A DNA stretch of 21,781 bases from CAXRGH01 sp964230195 (GCA_964230195.1 CAXRGH010000168.1:1-21781), one strand, 5' to 3'. Positions 1 through 7,518 are shown, counted from the first letter of the stretch. Notes: generated by a model from the sequence alone, not told the origin. Numbers and translations: made by a program.

Positions 1-1485
1 CCGAGTAAAAATCCAGACATGTGGACGGATAGGCTCTACCGCAATATGGCACAGCTCAGTACTCTTGGCACAACGGTGGCAACCTTTACCGCTGCAGGTG
101 CTGTGCGCCGTGGATTAATTTCGGCTGGTTTTACCATGGAAAAACGGAAGGGGTTTGGTAAAAAGCGAGAAATGCTCGGAGGAGCACTAACATCTCTCCC
201 GAAGCCACGAATAGTAGCACCGTATTACGTTCGTTCGAGCTTGGCGCCTAATAGTAAGACGGTGGCTGTTGTTGGTGGTGGTATTGCAGCGGCTTGCTGT
301 TGTTACGCACTGGTGGCTAGAGGCTTTAACGTACAACTGATTTGCCAAGATAAAAGCCTTGCTGAGGAAGCCTCGGGAAATCGTCAAGGGGGTTTCTACC
401 CTCAATTACAGAGCCAGTTCAATCCGCCGAGCGCACTACATGCTCACAGCTTTTTATTCGCGAGACGGTTTTATGATGCCATCAACGAGCAGGCACCATT
501 TCAACACCAATGGTGTGGTGTATTGCAACTGGCTTTTAATGACGGCACCCAAAAACGCTACCAAAAGGTGAGTGGCTGTGGGCTTTGGAGCAATGACTGG
601 CTGCAATGGCTGTCCCCTGAAGACTCAACAATAAAAGCCAATATTTCTATTCCCTACTCCGCTTTGTATTTTCCTGACGGCGGTTGGATTGACGTTGCCG
701 ACTTGACATCAAGCATCACTGCCGCCGCTGAGAAACAAGGCAACCTTTCTATTCACTTAAATGCTTCGGTTGAGCAGTTGTCTCATCATAACGATCATTG
801 GAACATCCAGTTTTCTGACCACCAAACAATGACAGCTGACAGCGTGGTTCTCGCCTGCGGAGCAGACACGGAACTGTTGCAGTCGTGTTGTCCAATTCCA
901 CTGATGCCTGTCCGAGGCCAAGTCGAGTATCCGATGGCAACACCCGATACGTCGGCTTTAAAGGCTGTTTTATGCCATAAAGGTTATATGACTCCGAGCC
1001 GCGATGGCCGTCATACCATAGGCTCATCTTACATTAAGCATGACAGGGACACTGACTATCGCTGTGATGAGCAAAACACGATTGAGACAATGACACGAAC
1101 TGCATTAGACAACTGTGATTGGATTCATGATATGCAATTCGATGAGCAAGGAAGAGCATCTGTCCGCTGCACTTCGCCAGACCATTTACCAGTAGTCGGC
1201 GCGGTACCCGACATGCTCCTCCAGCAGGAGCAATATTCTGGGCTTTCAGTTGGCAAAAAAATTCCCGCTGATGCCATTGGATTTGATAGGCCTAACCTCT
1301 ACACTTTGACTAGTCTTGGATCTCGGGGACTTTGCACTGCGCCGTTAATGGCAGAACTATTAGCGAGTCAAATGAACAACGAACCTTTGCCCGTGAGCAC
1401 TATGTTGGCAAATAGCGTCAATCCCAACCGATTTTTAGTTCGTTGTTTGAAACGCAGTGAAGATTACTTGCCTAATACTAAATGA
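1..1485 (+). CDS. mnmC: MnmC, tRNA 5-methylaminomethyl-2-thiouridine biosynthesis bifunctional protein (5' truncated by window edge)
   Basis: Cytoplasmic enzyme finishing the mnm5(s2)U34 wobble modification of tRNA: the C-terminal FAD oxidase removes the carboxymethyl group of cmnm5U and the N-terminal methyltransferase adds a methyl to nm5U. The frame is open from base 1 (PSKNPDMW, typical of the methyltransferase part), so the gene starts upstream. Seen here are the tail of the methyltransferase domain, with the ATFTAAG and KREML blocks (visible residues ~1-65), then the FAD domain from residue ~86 with the dinucleotide-binding AVVGGGIAAA and the ASGNRQGGFYPQ block. The end has the GSRGLCTAPLMAELLA motif. 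About 494 of an expected ~660-680 residues are present. The stop abuts the convergent yfcL stop with no gap. mnmC next to yfcL also occurs in E. coli. Confidence 0.95.
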   Translation, partial: PSKNPDMWTDRLYRNMAQLSTLGTTVATFTAAGAVRRGLISAGFTMEKRKGFGKKREMLGGALTSLPKPRIVAPYYVRSSLAPNSKTVAVVGGGIAAACCCYALVARGFNVQLICQDKSLAEEASGNRQGGFYPQLQSQFNPPSALHAHSFLFARRFYDAINEQAPFQHQWCGVLQLAFNDGTQKRYQKVSGCGLWSNDWLQWLSPEDSTIKANISIPYSALYFPDGGWIDVADLTSSITAAAEKQGNLSIHLNASVEQLSHHNDHWNIQFSDHQTMTADSVVLACGADTELLQSCCPIPLMPVRGQVEYPMATPDTSALKAVLCHKGYMTPSRDGRHTIGSSYIKHDRDTDYRCDEQNTIETMTRTALDNCDWIHDMQFDEQGRASVRCTSPDHLPVVGAVPDMLLQQEQYSGLSVGKKIPADAIGFDRPNLYTLTSLGSRGLCTAPLMAELLASQMNNEPLPVSTMLANSVNPNRFLVRCLKRSEDYLPNTK

Positions 1486-1767
1486 TTAACCCAATGCCCT
1501 GGTATGAAGTGCTGACCACATAGATTGCACTTGGACTTGGTCATCTTGTTCTAACTCTTGATTTTCAAAGGCAGTGGCTAAACTGGATTTAACTGCATCA
1601 TAGACACTTTGGGGTTGATAACATTGCTGAATAAAGTGTTCAGCAATCACAACATCAACATGCCCTTGTAAGTAGGATGATAGAAATAGTTCTTGATCAC
1701 TACCGTGCTCAACATAACTGAGTAACGCCGTTTCAACCTGATCAACGTAGTCTTCAAACACACTCAT
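1486..1767 (-). CDS. yfcL: YfcL family protein
   Basis: Small acidic protein of 93 residues, matching the length and pattern of E. coli YfcL (DxELFxSxYLxGH near residues 24-36, MWxxL near the C-terminus). Function is not established. Its ATG overlaps the stop of the upstream ATP-NAD-kinase-like gene by four bases (ATGA), so the two are very likely translationally coupled, in one minus-strand unit with epmC. No signal peptide or membrane segment is visible; a cytoplasmic helical protein is likely. The assignment rests on sequence resemblance plus the conserved mnmC/yfcL/epmC (yfcK-yfcL-yfcM) neighbourhood. Confidence 0.85.
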   Translation of the reverse strand: MSVFEDYVDQVETALLSYVEHGSDQELFLSSYLQGHVDVVIAEHFIQQCYQPQSVYDAVKSSLATAFENQELEQDDQVQVQSMWSALHTRALG

Positions 1768-2900
1768 TCTTTGACTCCGGGCGACGCAACTCGATACAGC
1801 ACGTGATCATTATATCCCGTAATGATTGGAATAGGGCCAGCTAGCTCAGCATCTAATACCGGATCTCCGGTATCCGCTATTAATGGCCTACCCTCTAACG
1901 CCGAGAGCTTTGATTTTGTGGCAACCACGAGAATATTTTCCTTACCAATTTGGCGAATGACCGTGGGGCTCAGTTGTTGGTTACCTCGCCCAAAAATATG
2001 ACCTTGGCCACCAATCAGAGTAATCACTAACTTACACGGATATTGTTGGGTTAAGACTTCTAGTTGATCAGCAGTTACGTCAGCGGCTTTCAGCTCGCCC
2101 TTGGCGATAACATCCACACCTAACAAGGTGTTATCTAACCCCATTTCATTCATAATACCGTTAACGGTTGAACCTGAGCCCATAATAAATAACTCATCTT
2201 CCATTTGTTCAATCACGAAATCCGCGATATCTTGAAGTACGAGTTCATCTGATTCTTTACCACCCGACTTAACTGCTTGGACATAGGTTAATTCAACAGG
2301 AACACGCATTTCTCCGTACGCTTTCGCTTTAACCACGCCCTCGCGAAATAACGATTCATCAATATCCATGACATCGGCGTCACCGATGCTCACTAGTTCA
2401 CCTTTCAATAATTTTTCAATGACTTTCCCGGTTGCTGCGGGAGTAACGCCATACACACCAGAGTGAATCTTGCAGCCCGCAGGAATACCAATAACAGGAA
2501 CAGTGTCAGATACGACATGACAAATGTTGCGAGCAGTGCCGTCACCACCAGCAAACACCATCAGATCAATATTATTGTCAAGAATCGCTTCTGCTGCTCG
2601 TTCGGTATCTAACGCTTCTGTCTGAACATTCGCCGGTTGATAAACCGTGCGGTAATTAAATCCCATTTGCTGACAGAGTTCCTCACCCATGGCACCGGCA
2701 ACTGTAATAATGGAAATCTTGTCTTTGAATGGCGCGATAATATCTAACGCTTGTTTCGCACGCACAGCCGCTTTTAACTCCGCACCTTTTGCTAACGCAG
2801 CGTCGCGGATGGCTTTACCGTCAGACCCTTTCATTGCAACCGCACCACCGATACCGGCATATGGGTTAATGATCAAACCAATGGTCAGTTCATGACGCAT
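1764..2900 (-). CDS. ATP-NAD kinase family protein (AcoX/NAD-kinase-like)
   Basis: 378-residue protein with the NAD-kinase/diacylglycerol-kinase fold signature: an N-terminal IGLIINPYAGIGG stretch (residues ~7-19) and the nucleotide-binding block VFAGGDGTARN at ~115-125. It is distinct from canonical NadK, which is also present (14132-15004), and longer than it. Proteins of this type are annotated as ATP-NAD kinase family in vibrios and relatives; the real substrate is not known to me, so NAD phosphorylation is an inference. The start is set by a strong ribosome-binding site (GAGGAG, five bases before the ATG). It overlaps the end of epmC by 16 bases and the start of yfcL by four, indicating an epmC-this-yfcL operon. 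In E. coli yfcL and yfcM are adjacent, so this gene is extra. Confidence 0.8.
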   Translation of the reverse strand: MRHELTIGLIINPYAGIGGAVAMKGSDGKAIRDAALAKGAELKAAVRAKQALDIIAPFKDKISIITVAGAMGEELCQQMGFNYRTVYQPANVQTEALDTERAAEAILDNNIDLMVFAGGDGTARNICHVVSDTVPVIGIPAGCKIHSGVYGVTPAATGKVIEKLLKGELVSIGDADVMDIDESLFREGVVKAKAYGEMRVPVELTYVQAVKSGGKESDELVLQDIADFVIEQMEDELFIMGSGSTVNGIMNEMGLDNTLLGVDVIAKGELKAADVTADQLEVLTQQYPCKLVITLIGGQGHIFGRGNQQLSPTVIRQIGKENILVVATKSKLSALEGRPLIADTGDPVLDAELAGPIPIITGYNDHVLYRVASPGVKE

Positions 2901-3487
2901 ACGTTCTCCTCTTGCTCGCAGTTAACCGAGAGATACGGTGTAAAATGAGCGTCAGATAAGTCAGGTGAGTCATAGTGTGACCGCAATACATCAATGAATT
3001 GTTGTGCTCTTTGCGGGAAACCATGACGCAAATAGTGAATGGCTTGCTCTGCCACCTTTGATTGAAATTGTTGGCGGTTCGACTGAAACCCATCCAAATT
3101 ATCAACACTCACATTGAACGGAATGCCGGCGGCAATGCAAAATGCCCACTCTATCGCTTGAGGTTTTACTTCCACTTGTTCGAATTCATATTGCTGCTGC
3201 TGGTCGCGCCCATCAGGGCAGTACCAATAACCATAATCTTCGAGAGCCCGTCGCGCCTTTCCCGCAAGACACCAATGAGCGATTTCGTGCAACGCACTGG
3301 TGTAAAAACCGTGAGCAAAGATAACCCGGTGATAATCGCCATCATGTGCTGATGGTTGGTAAAGGGGTTCATCGTCACCTTTCACTAGCCGCGTGTTAAA
3401 CGTGGTAAAAAAGGCCGAATCAAATAGTGTAATTAACGTTTGATAATGATGTGACACTGGCAACGCCCGCAAAAAAACTGTTGGCAT
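2885..3487 (-). CDS. epmC: EpmC (YfcM), elongation factor P hydroxylase
   Basis: Hydroxylates the beta-lysylated lysine of translation factor EF-P, the last step of the EpmB-EpmA-EpmC pathway. The 200-residue length fits the family. The signature block VIFAHGFYTSALHEIAHWC (residues ~55-73) contains the HExxH-like metal-binding motif, and is followed by AGKARRALEDYGYWYCPDGRD, nearly the same as in E. coli YfcM. The AIEWAFCIAAGI segment follows. The ATG at 3487 gives the normal family N-terminus; the preceding GGG is a weak ribosome-binding site and lies in a possible hairpin with sequence near 3520. It overlaps the ATP-NAD-kinase-like gene by 16 bases. motY ends 62 bases upstream, so read-through from motY is possible. 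epmA and epmB are not in the window. Confidence 0.93.
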   Translation of the reverse strand: MPTVFLRALPVSHHYQTLITLFDSAFFTTFNTRLVKGDDEPLYQPSAHDGDYHRVIFAHGFYTSALHEIAHWCLAGKARRALEDYGYWYCPDGRDQQQQYEFEQVEVKPQAIEWAFCIAAGIPFNVSVDNLDGFQSNRQQFQSKVAEQAIHYLRHGFPQRAQQFIDVLRSHYDSPDLSDAHFTPYLSVNCEQEENVCVMN

Positions 3488-3549
3488 TTTACCCGAACAA
3501 ACGCAGCAGTCTACACTTGCCGGGTATTTTCATAGAAAACGCTGTTGAC

Positions 3550-4419
3550 CTAGATATAGGACTTTTCCATTCGAATGACGACTCGACGGTTCTGTGCGCG
3601 TGAATTAACCGAATCATTCGGTGCAATATGGCGGCGTTCACCGTGACCCGTGACTTTGATTCTGTCTTTTGCAATGCCTTGACTCAATAAAAATTCTTGA
3701 ACCATATTCGCACGTTTTTCCGATAATCGCTGGTTGCTCGATCGTGCACCATAGCTGTCGCTATAACCATCTAACATGATTGCTTCTATGGATGGATCGG
3801 CTTTGACGTACTCGCCAATCATTTGCAACTGTCGTTGCGAGTGAAGTGTTAATTCTAACGAGTTCTTTTGATAACTGAGCACGGTAAATGAGATGTCCTC
3901 AAAACTGAAAGGCAGTAGTTGGTCGATACATTGAATGAATGCGACATATTGGTCTGCGAAACGACTCGCATTCAAACCAACAGACACGTTATCAAACTGA
4001 CTATTCCAATCTTGAAATGAAATTGTTGGCCAAAACCCTTTTTCTAATTCACTCAACATAGTCCATGCGTAATCGTCCGTGACCTCAACATCGAATTGTT
4101 TCAACAAATCAATATCGCCAATGGTTTTACCCTGCAGACCCGGCATCCACTGAGGAGGAATAGAGTAGATGGTAGCCAAACCATACTTGGTTGGACGTCT
4201 CAACATATCTAACTGAAAACTGAGATTTTGATGTTTATTGGCATTACTACTGAAAATAGCTGCACCGTATCCTGGGATAGGATGTTCAATTTTACATTCT
4301 AGCCTCGTGTTCTGTGCCAACACCCATTCCGAGTCTTCAACAGACACAGCATAATAACGGCTATTGGCATGACTCACAGCACTCGTCAGTGCCGCGACCA
4401 TCAATAAAAGTCGTTTCAT
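3550..4419 (-). CDS. motY: MotY, sodium-type polar flagellar motor T-ring protein
   Basis: Periplasmic component of the T ring that anchors PomA/PomB-type sodium stators around the flagellar basal body. The 289-residue product has a signal peptide (MKRLLLMVAALTSAVSHA, probably cut before NSRYYA), an N-terminal MotY domain, and a C-terminal OmpA-like peptidoglycan-binding domain (LDGYSDSYGARSSNQRLSEKRA and TGHGERRHIAPN, ending NRRVVIRME). The frame is open to a TTG at 4470, but the ATG at 4419 puts the signal peptide at the N-terminus and is preferred; an AAGGGG sequence lies 11 bases upstream, a long spacing. A sigma-28 promoter match lies 32 bases upstream (4451-4477), fitting late flagellar control. 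It is followed by epmC. Confidence 0.93.
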   Translation of the reverse strand: MKRLLLMVAALTSAVSHANSRYYAVSVEDSEWVLAQNTRLECKIEHPIPGYGAAIFSSNANKHQNLSFQLDMLRRPTKYGLATIYSIPPQWMPGLQGKTIGDIDLLKQFDVEVTDDYAWTMLSELEKGFWPTISFQDWNSQFDNVSVGLNASRFADQYVAFIQCIDQLLPFSFEDISFTVLSYQKNSLELTLHSQRQLQMIGEYVKADPSIEAIMLDGYSDSYGARSSNQRLSEKRANMVQEFLLSQGIAKDRIKVTGHGERRHIAPNDSVNSRAQNRRVVIRMEKSYI

Positions 4420-4450
4420 ACAGAATATTACCCCTTTAATCACGTATAGG

Positions 4451-4477
4451 GTATCGGCAGGCCTGCGCAAAGGTTTA
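4451..4477 (-). promoter_or_regulatory. Predicted sigma-28 (FliA) promoter of motY
   Basis: Read on the minus strand this is TAAA, 15 bases, then GCCGATAC, against the flagellar sigma-28 consensus TAAA-N15-GCCGATAA. Seven of eight -10 bases and all four -35 core bases match, with exact spacing. The -10 ends about 31 bases before the motY ATG at 4419, leaving room for a leader of about 25 bases. motY is a late, FliA-dependent flagellar gene in vibrios, so the signal and the gene agree. Confidence 0.75.
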
Positions 4478-4574
4478 GCTATTTATCCGACTAAAGTTTA
4501 ATTCACTATGATTTCACTGGATTGCGTCATTAATTAAGGCGATAATGACCAAAATTGACAGATATAACACGAAC

Positions 4575-5228
4575 ATGACAGAGAACAAACCTAGTATTAG
4601 TCAGCGTTTCAGAGGCTACTTTCCCGTCATCATTGATGTTGAGACCGCTGGATTCAATCCACACACCGATGCCTTGCTTGAGATTGCTGCCACGACGCTC
4701 ACCATGGATGAACAAGGGCAATTGATCCCTGATTACACTTATCATGCTCATGTGACGCCATTTGATGGCGCTAACTTGGAAAAAGCCGCACTGGACTTTA
4801 CCGGTATTGATCCTTTCTGTGCCCTAAGAGGGGCAATTGATGAAGCAGAAGCAATAAAAAACTTGTGTAAGGAAGTGAGAAAACGCCAAAAAGCGGCTGG
4901 TTGTCAGCGGTCAGTAATCGTCGCTCATAACGCTGCTTTTGACCAATCGTTCGTCAACGCAGCAATTGAACGATGCAGCATCAAACGAACCCCATTCCAT
5001 CCATTTGTTTCATTTGATACCACCTCTTTATCGGCGCTTGCACTTGGTCAGACGGTACTCGTCAAAGCATGCCAAGCAGCTGGCATTGCATTTGATCAAA
5101 GAGAAGCTCATTCTGCTTTATATGATACCCAACGCACTGCTGAACTGTTTTGTTATATCGTTAATCGTTGGCAAGCCCTTGGCGGCTGGCCCCTTACCGC
5201 GAACACAAAGCAGTCAGTTGACGATTAA
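4575..5228 (+). CDS. rnt: Ribonuclease T
   Basis: DEDDh 3'-5' exoribonuclease that trims the 3' ends of tRNA (CCA end turnover), 5S and 23S rRNA and other stable RNAs; acts as a homodimer. The 217-residue product has the DVETAGFNP motif (catalytic D21, E23), AHNAAFDQSF (third acidic residue), and HSALYDTQRTAELF (H179 general base, D184). The ATG at 4575 gives the usual family N-terminus but has no clear ribosome-binding site. An in-frame ATG at 4545 would add 10 residues and has AAGGCG seven bases upstream, so either start is possible. The gene diverges from motY. A TATGAT at 4507-4512 could be a -10 but lacks a good -35. Confidence 0.95.
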   Translation: MTENKPSISQRFRGYFPVIIDVETAGFNPHTDALLEIAATTLTMDEQGQLIPDYTYHAHVTPFDGANLEKAALDFTGIDPFCALRGAIDEAEAIKNLCKEVRKRQKAAGCQRSVIVAHNAAFDQSFVNAAIERCSIKRTPFHPFVSFDTTSLSALALGQTVLVKACQAAGIAFDQREAHSALYDTQRTAELFCYIVNRWQALGGWPLTANTKQSVDD

Positions 5229-5254
5229 TACAGCAAATTGATGCCAGGTAATGC

Positions 5255-5299
5255 AAAAAGGGAAGTCTGGTACTATATATCAATAATAAACTTCCCTTT
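5255..5299 (-). terminator. Hairpin terminator, 3' end of SnoaL-like gene (possibly bidirectional with rnt)
   Basis: Inverted repeat AAAGGGAAGT (5257-5266) and ACTTCCCTTT (5290-5299): a 10-bp perfect stem with a 23-base AT-rich loop. On the minus strand the descending arm runs into TTTTT, as in a Rho-independent terminator, just past the stop at 5315. The long loop is atypical. On the plus strand the tail is weaker (CCCTTTCC), so it may only partly serve rnt. Confidence 0.5.
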
Positions 5300-5314
5300 C
5301 CTCTGATATCTTCA

Positions 5315-5773
5315 CTAAAACATGCCGTTATTGTGGGGCATTGTTTCTGGAATTTTTTGCCAAACATCCCAATGCTCAACAATTTTTCCGTCAGCCACAC
5401 GGAAAATATCGACACCTGCATGCCCAGGTTGCTGAGTGGCGGTGTCACGCTGATGTACATGAAGAATGACTAAATCACCATCTGTCATTACACGTTTTAT
5501 CTCGGTTACTACTGACGCAGGGCGTTTTTTCATCCATGCTGACAAAGCTTTCACCATTGCTTCTCTACCATCACCAACATAAGGATTATGTTGAATATAA
5601 TCAGGGTGAACCAACTTTTCAGATACCGCTCTGACATTCCCTTTGTCCACAAAGACTGTCGTGTAAAACTCAACAACCATAGAAGCAGGATCATCAGTGG
5701 AATCCGCGGCCGAAAGATTGAAACTAAATACTGTTACCAGTAAAGCAAACAGGTTTCGATAATAATGTGTCAT
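5315..5773 (-). CDS. Exported SnoaL-like / NTF2-fold protein
   Basis: 152-residue product with an apparent signal peptide (MTHYYRNLFALLVTVFSFNLSA, cut before ADS) followed by a SnoaL-like polyketide-cyclase/NTF2 domain. Family hallmarks seen are DYIQHNPYVGDGREA (residues ~55-70), DLVILHVH, and the C-terminal VDIFRVADGKIVEHWDVWQKIPE. The fold makes a small-molecule cone; some members are cyclases or isomerases, many have no known function, and no substrate can be inferred. The frame is open to an ATG at 5914, but that start would bury the signal peptide behind 47 residues. Ribosome-binding sites are weak at both. It lies downstream of the MerB-like gene on the same strand and may share its transcript. 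The export signal is unusual for this mostly cytoplasmic family. Confidence 0.75.
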   Translation of the reverse strand: MTHYYRNLFALLVTVFSFNLSAADSTDDPASMVVEFYTTVFVDKGNVRAVSEKLVHPDYIQHNPYVGDGREAMVKALSAWMKKRPASVVTEIKRVMTDGDLVILHVHQRDTATQQPGHAGVDIFRVADGKIVEHWDVWQKIPETMPHNNGMF

Positions 5774-5926
5774 GGTTAAAAACTCGCTTTTCCTAATCGA
5801 GATAATAACTTTACTGATTAAATCATCGTCGTCTAACGCATTCACTCCAGAAGTGTAAGTAAGTGTTGTCGTATGGTTTACCCGATTGATGTTGAATCCG
5901 TCTTCTGAATCCATTTCTAACAGCGA

Positions 5927-6616
5927 TTAGAAGCGACTGTCACCATCTGGAAGTTGCCAAATATCAGATACCAAACCATGTTCCTGAAATATAAAACGCG
6001 CTTCATCAACACTCCATTTTTTCCAGTCTGCATCAAGGTGTTTACCGTACCAAACTTTAGCGAATTCCCACACCTTTTCGATGGGTTGGACATCACCTTG
6101 TTTCATACCGTATTGTCTGCACCAACGCTGGACGTCTATCACTGAATCAAACATCAACATGGTACTACAGGTGTAAGTAACATTGTCCCATGCTTGCGTC
6201 ATGGGAATTGGGAAGTGAACAAATAACTTATCGGCTTCGAGTACACCATTGCGAATATTAATGGCGATTTTTTTGTCTTCCGCCGCCAGGGTGGTAATGA
6301 TGCTAACATCACGATTAATGAGGGCTGCGGCTCCAAGTGCACACCAAGCACAATTGCTCCACCAGCTCTGCTCGTCCGTGCGTATCCAGAAATTTGTGGG
6401 AGCTGTTGAGAATGGATGCATTACCCAAACTTCATTAGATACTGGATGTAAAACAACACCATGATACGCCTGTAACGCCTGTAATGCCGATACAACTTTA
6501 TCCTCCGATACCGCAAAATAGTCCGATAACTCAGCAACGTTTGGGGCACAACTGTGCGCAACAATCTGTGTGATGATTCGATGATGTAACGATGAATGAT
6601 TAAGCTCAAGATTCAT
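5927..6616 (-). CDS. Organomercurial lyase (MerB)-like family protein
   Basis: 229-residue protein with the MerB layout: an N-terminal winged-helix-like region (residues ~10-66) and a C-terminal domain with CAWCALGAAALI (89-100) and YTCSTMLMF (148-156). By eye, Cys92 corresponds to MerB Cys96 and Cys150 to Cys159, the pair that attacks the carbon-mercury bond, but the MerB Asp99 position is Gly95. There is no MerA, MerR, MerT or MerP nearby, so true organomercurial lyase activity is doubtful; a thiol-based metal-binding or other role is possible. The ATG at 6616 has GGGAG eight bases upstream and is preferred to a TTG at 6631. No signal peptide, so cytoplasmic. It ends 153 bases before the SnoaL-like start, on the same strand. 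Confidence 0.75.
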   Translation of the reverse strand: MNLELNHSSLHHRIITQIVAHSCAPNVAELSDYFAVSEDKVVSALQALQAYHGVVLHPVSNEVWVMHPFSTAPTNFWIRTDEQSWWSNCAWCALGAAALINRDVSIITTLAAEDKKIAINIRNGVLEADKLFVHFPIPMTQAWDNVTYTCSTMLMFDSVIDVQRWCRQYGMKQGDVQPIEKVWEFAKVWYGKHLDADWKKWSVDEARFIFQEHGLVSDIWQLPDGDSRF

Positions 6617-6696
6617 GGTTAGCGCTCCCAATAAAAACCTAATTCATCAGGTGTAGAATTAATATCATGACTTTGCAACTACAAACCAACAAACAT

Positions 6697-6723
6697 AAAA
6701 AAGGCCATCAAATGATGGCCTTT
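6697..6723 (-). terminator. Rho-independent terminator of the peroxiredoxin gene
   Basis: Perfect stem AAAGGCCATCA (6700-6710) and TGATGGCCTTT (6713-6723) around a two-base centre (real loop probably four or more). On the minus strand the stem runs into a T tract. It lies 35 bases past the peroxiredoxin stop at 6758 and separates that gene from the MerB-like gene. Confidence 0.85.
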
Positions 6724-6757
6724 AAAATATCTTGCATTGTCCCTTTTGGGAGAATAC

Positions 6758-7363
6758 TTATAGCTCTTCAGCGTTCTCAGATAGGAATTTAGCAACACCT
6801 TCAGGGCTTGCATCCATACCTTTTTTACCTTCTTCCCAACCTGCTGGGCAAACTTCACCGTGTTCTTGGTGGAAGTTCAAAGCGTCAACCATACGAAGCA
6901 TTTCGTCAATGTTACGACCGAGTGGTAGGTCGTTAACAACTTGATGACGAACGTTACCTTCTTCATCAATTAGGAAAGAGCCACGGAATGCAACACCAGC
7001 TTCTGGATGCTCAACATCATATGCCTGACAAATTTCATGCTTAACGTCAGCAACTAGCGCGTACTTAACTGGACCGATGCCACCTTGGTCAACTGGCGTG
7101 TTACGCCATGCGTTATGGCTAAATTGAGAATCGATAGATACACCAATCACTTCAACACCACGCTTTGCGAAATCTTCATAACGATGATCAAACGCGATCA
7201 ACTCTGAAGGACATACAAAAGTGAAGTCCAACGGGTAGAAGAAAATAACTGCTTTTTTGCCCTTAATGTTTTCAGCTAGGTTGTAGCTATCAACGATTTC
7301 ACCATTACCTAAAACAGCTGCTGCTGTAAAATCCGGGGCCGGACGACCAACTAGTACACTCAT
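6758..7363 (-). CDS. Typical 2-Cys peroxiredoxin (AhpC/TSA, Prx1 type)
   Basis: Cytoplasmic thiol peroxidase reducing hydrogen peroxide and organic peroxides. The 201-residue product has the peroxidatic site FYPLDFTFVCPSE (Cys51), the resolving Cys172 in HGEVCPAGW, and the conserved R in AFRGSF. The GGIG loop is present, but the C-terminus (KFLSENAEEL) lacks the YF motif of over-oxidation-sensitive enzymes. No AhpF reductase is adjacent, so thioredoxin or another donor is likely. The ATG at 7363 follows GGAGAG; an in-frame ATG four codons upstream overlaps that site and is not preferred. It diverges from bfd, with its own sigma-70 promoter (7405-7433) overlapped by an inverted repeat, and has its own terminator. 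Confidence 0.95.
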   Translation of the reverse strand: MSVLVGRPAPDFTAAAVLGNGEIVDSYNLAENIKGKKAVIFFYPLDFTFVCPSELIAFDHRYEDFAKRGVEVIGVSIDSQFSHNAWRNTPVDQGGIGPVKYALVADVKHEICQAYDVEHPEAGVAFRGSFLIDEEGNVRHQVVNDLPLGRNIDEMLRMVDALNFHQEHGEVCPAGWEEGKKGMDASPEGVAKFLSENAEEL

Positions 7364-7404
7364 CGTGCTCTCCATTTATATTGTAATTAACAAATCTGCT
7401 GTAA

Positions 7405-7437
7405 TTTATAGGGTTGTTAGGTCTCAAATACAACCCT
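7405..7437 (-). promoter_or_regulatory. Predicted sigma-70 promoter of the peroxiredoxin gene with overlapping inverted repeat
   Basis: On the minus strand: TTGTAT (7428-7433), 17-base spacer, TATAAA (7405-7410), giving a start near 7398 and a leader of about 35 bases. An 8-bp perfect inverted repeat, AGGGTTGT (7410-7417) and ACAACCCT (7430-7437) with a 12-base centre, spans from the -35 to the edge of the -10. That is a classic operator position. The regulator is unknown. Confidence 0.6.
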
Positions 7438-7518
7438 GAGATCGAAATAAAATAATTTAAAGTTCATTTGTTTACCACGATCCGTTCATTTATTCCCCAA
7501 ACTGTTCAAAAATAACGC

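Noticed and set aside
2885..3378. Overlapping reading frames inside epmC on both strands
   Set aside because: They lack family signatures and ribosome-binding sites; the epmC frame is strongly supported by its conserved motifs.
4492..4519. Sigma-28-like TAAAGTTT before rnt
   Set aside because: No GCCGATAA-like -10 at the required distance.
5774..5914. N-terminal extension of the SnoaL-like protein to the ATG at 5914
   Set aside because: It would hide a clear signal peptide behind 47 residues of unremarkable sequence and has no ribosome-binding site.
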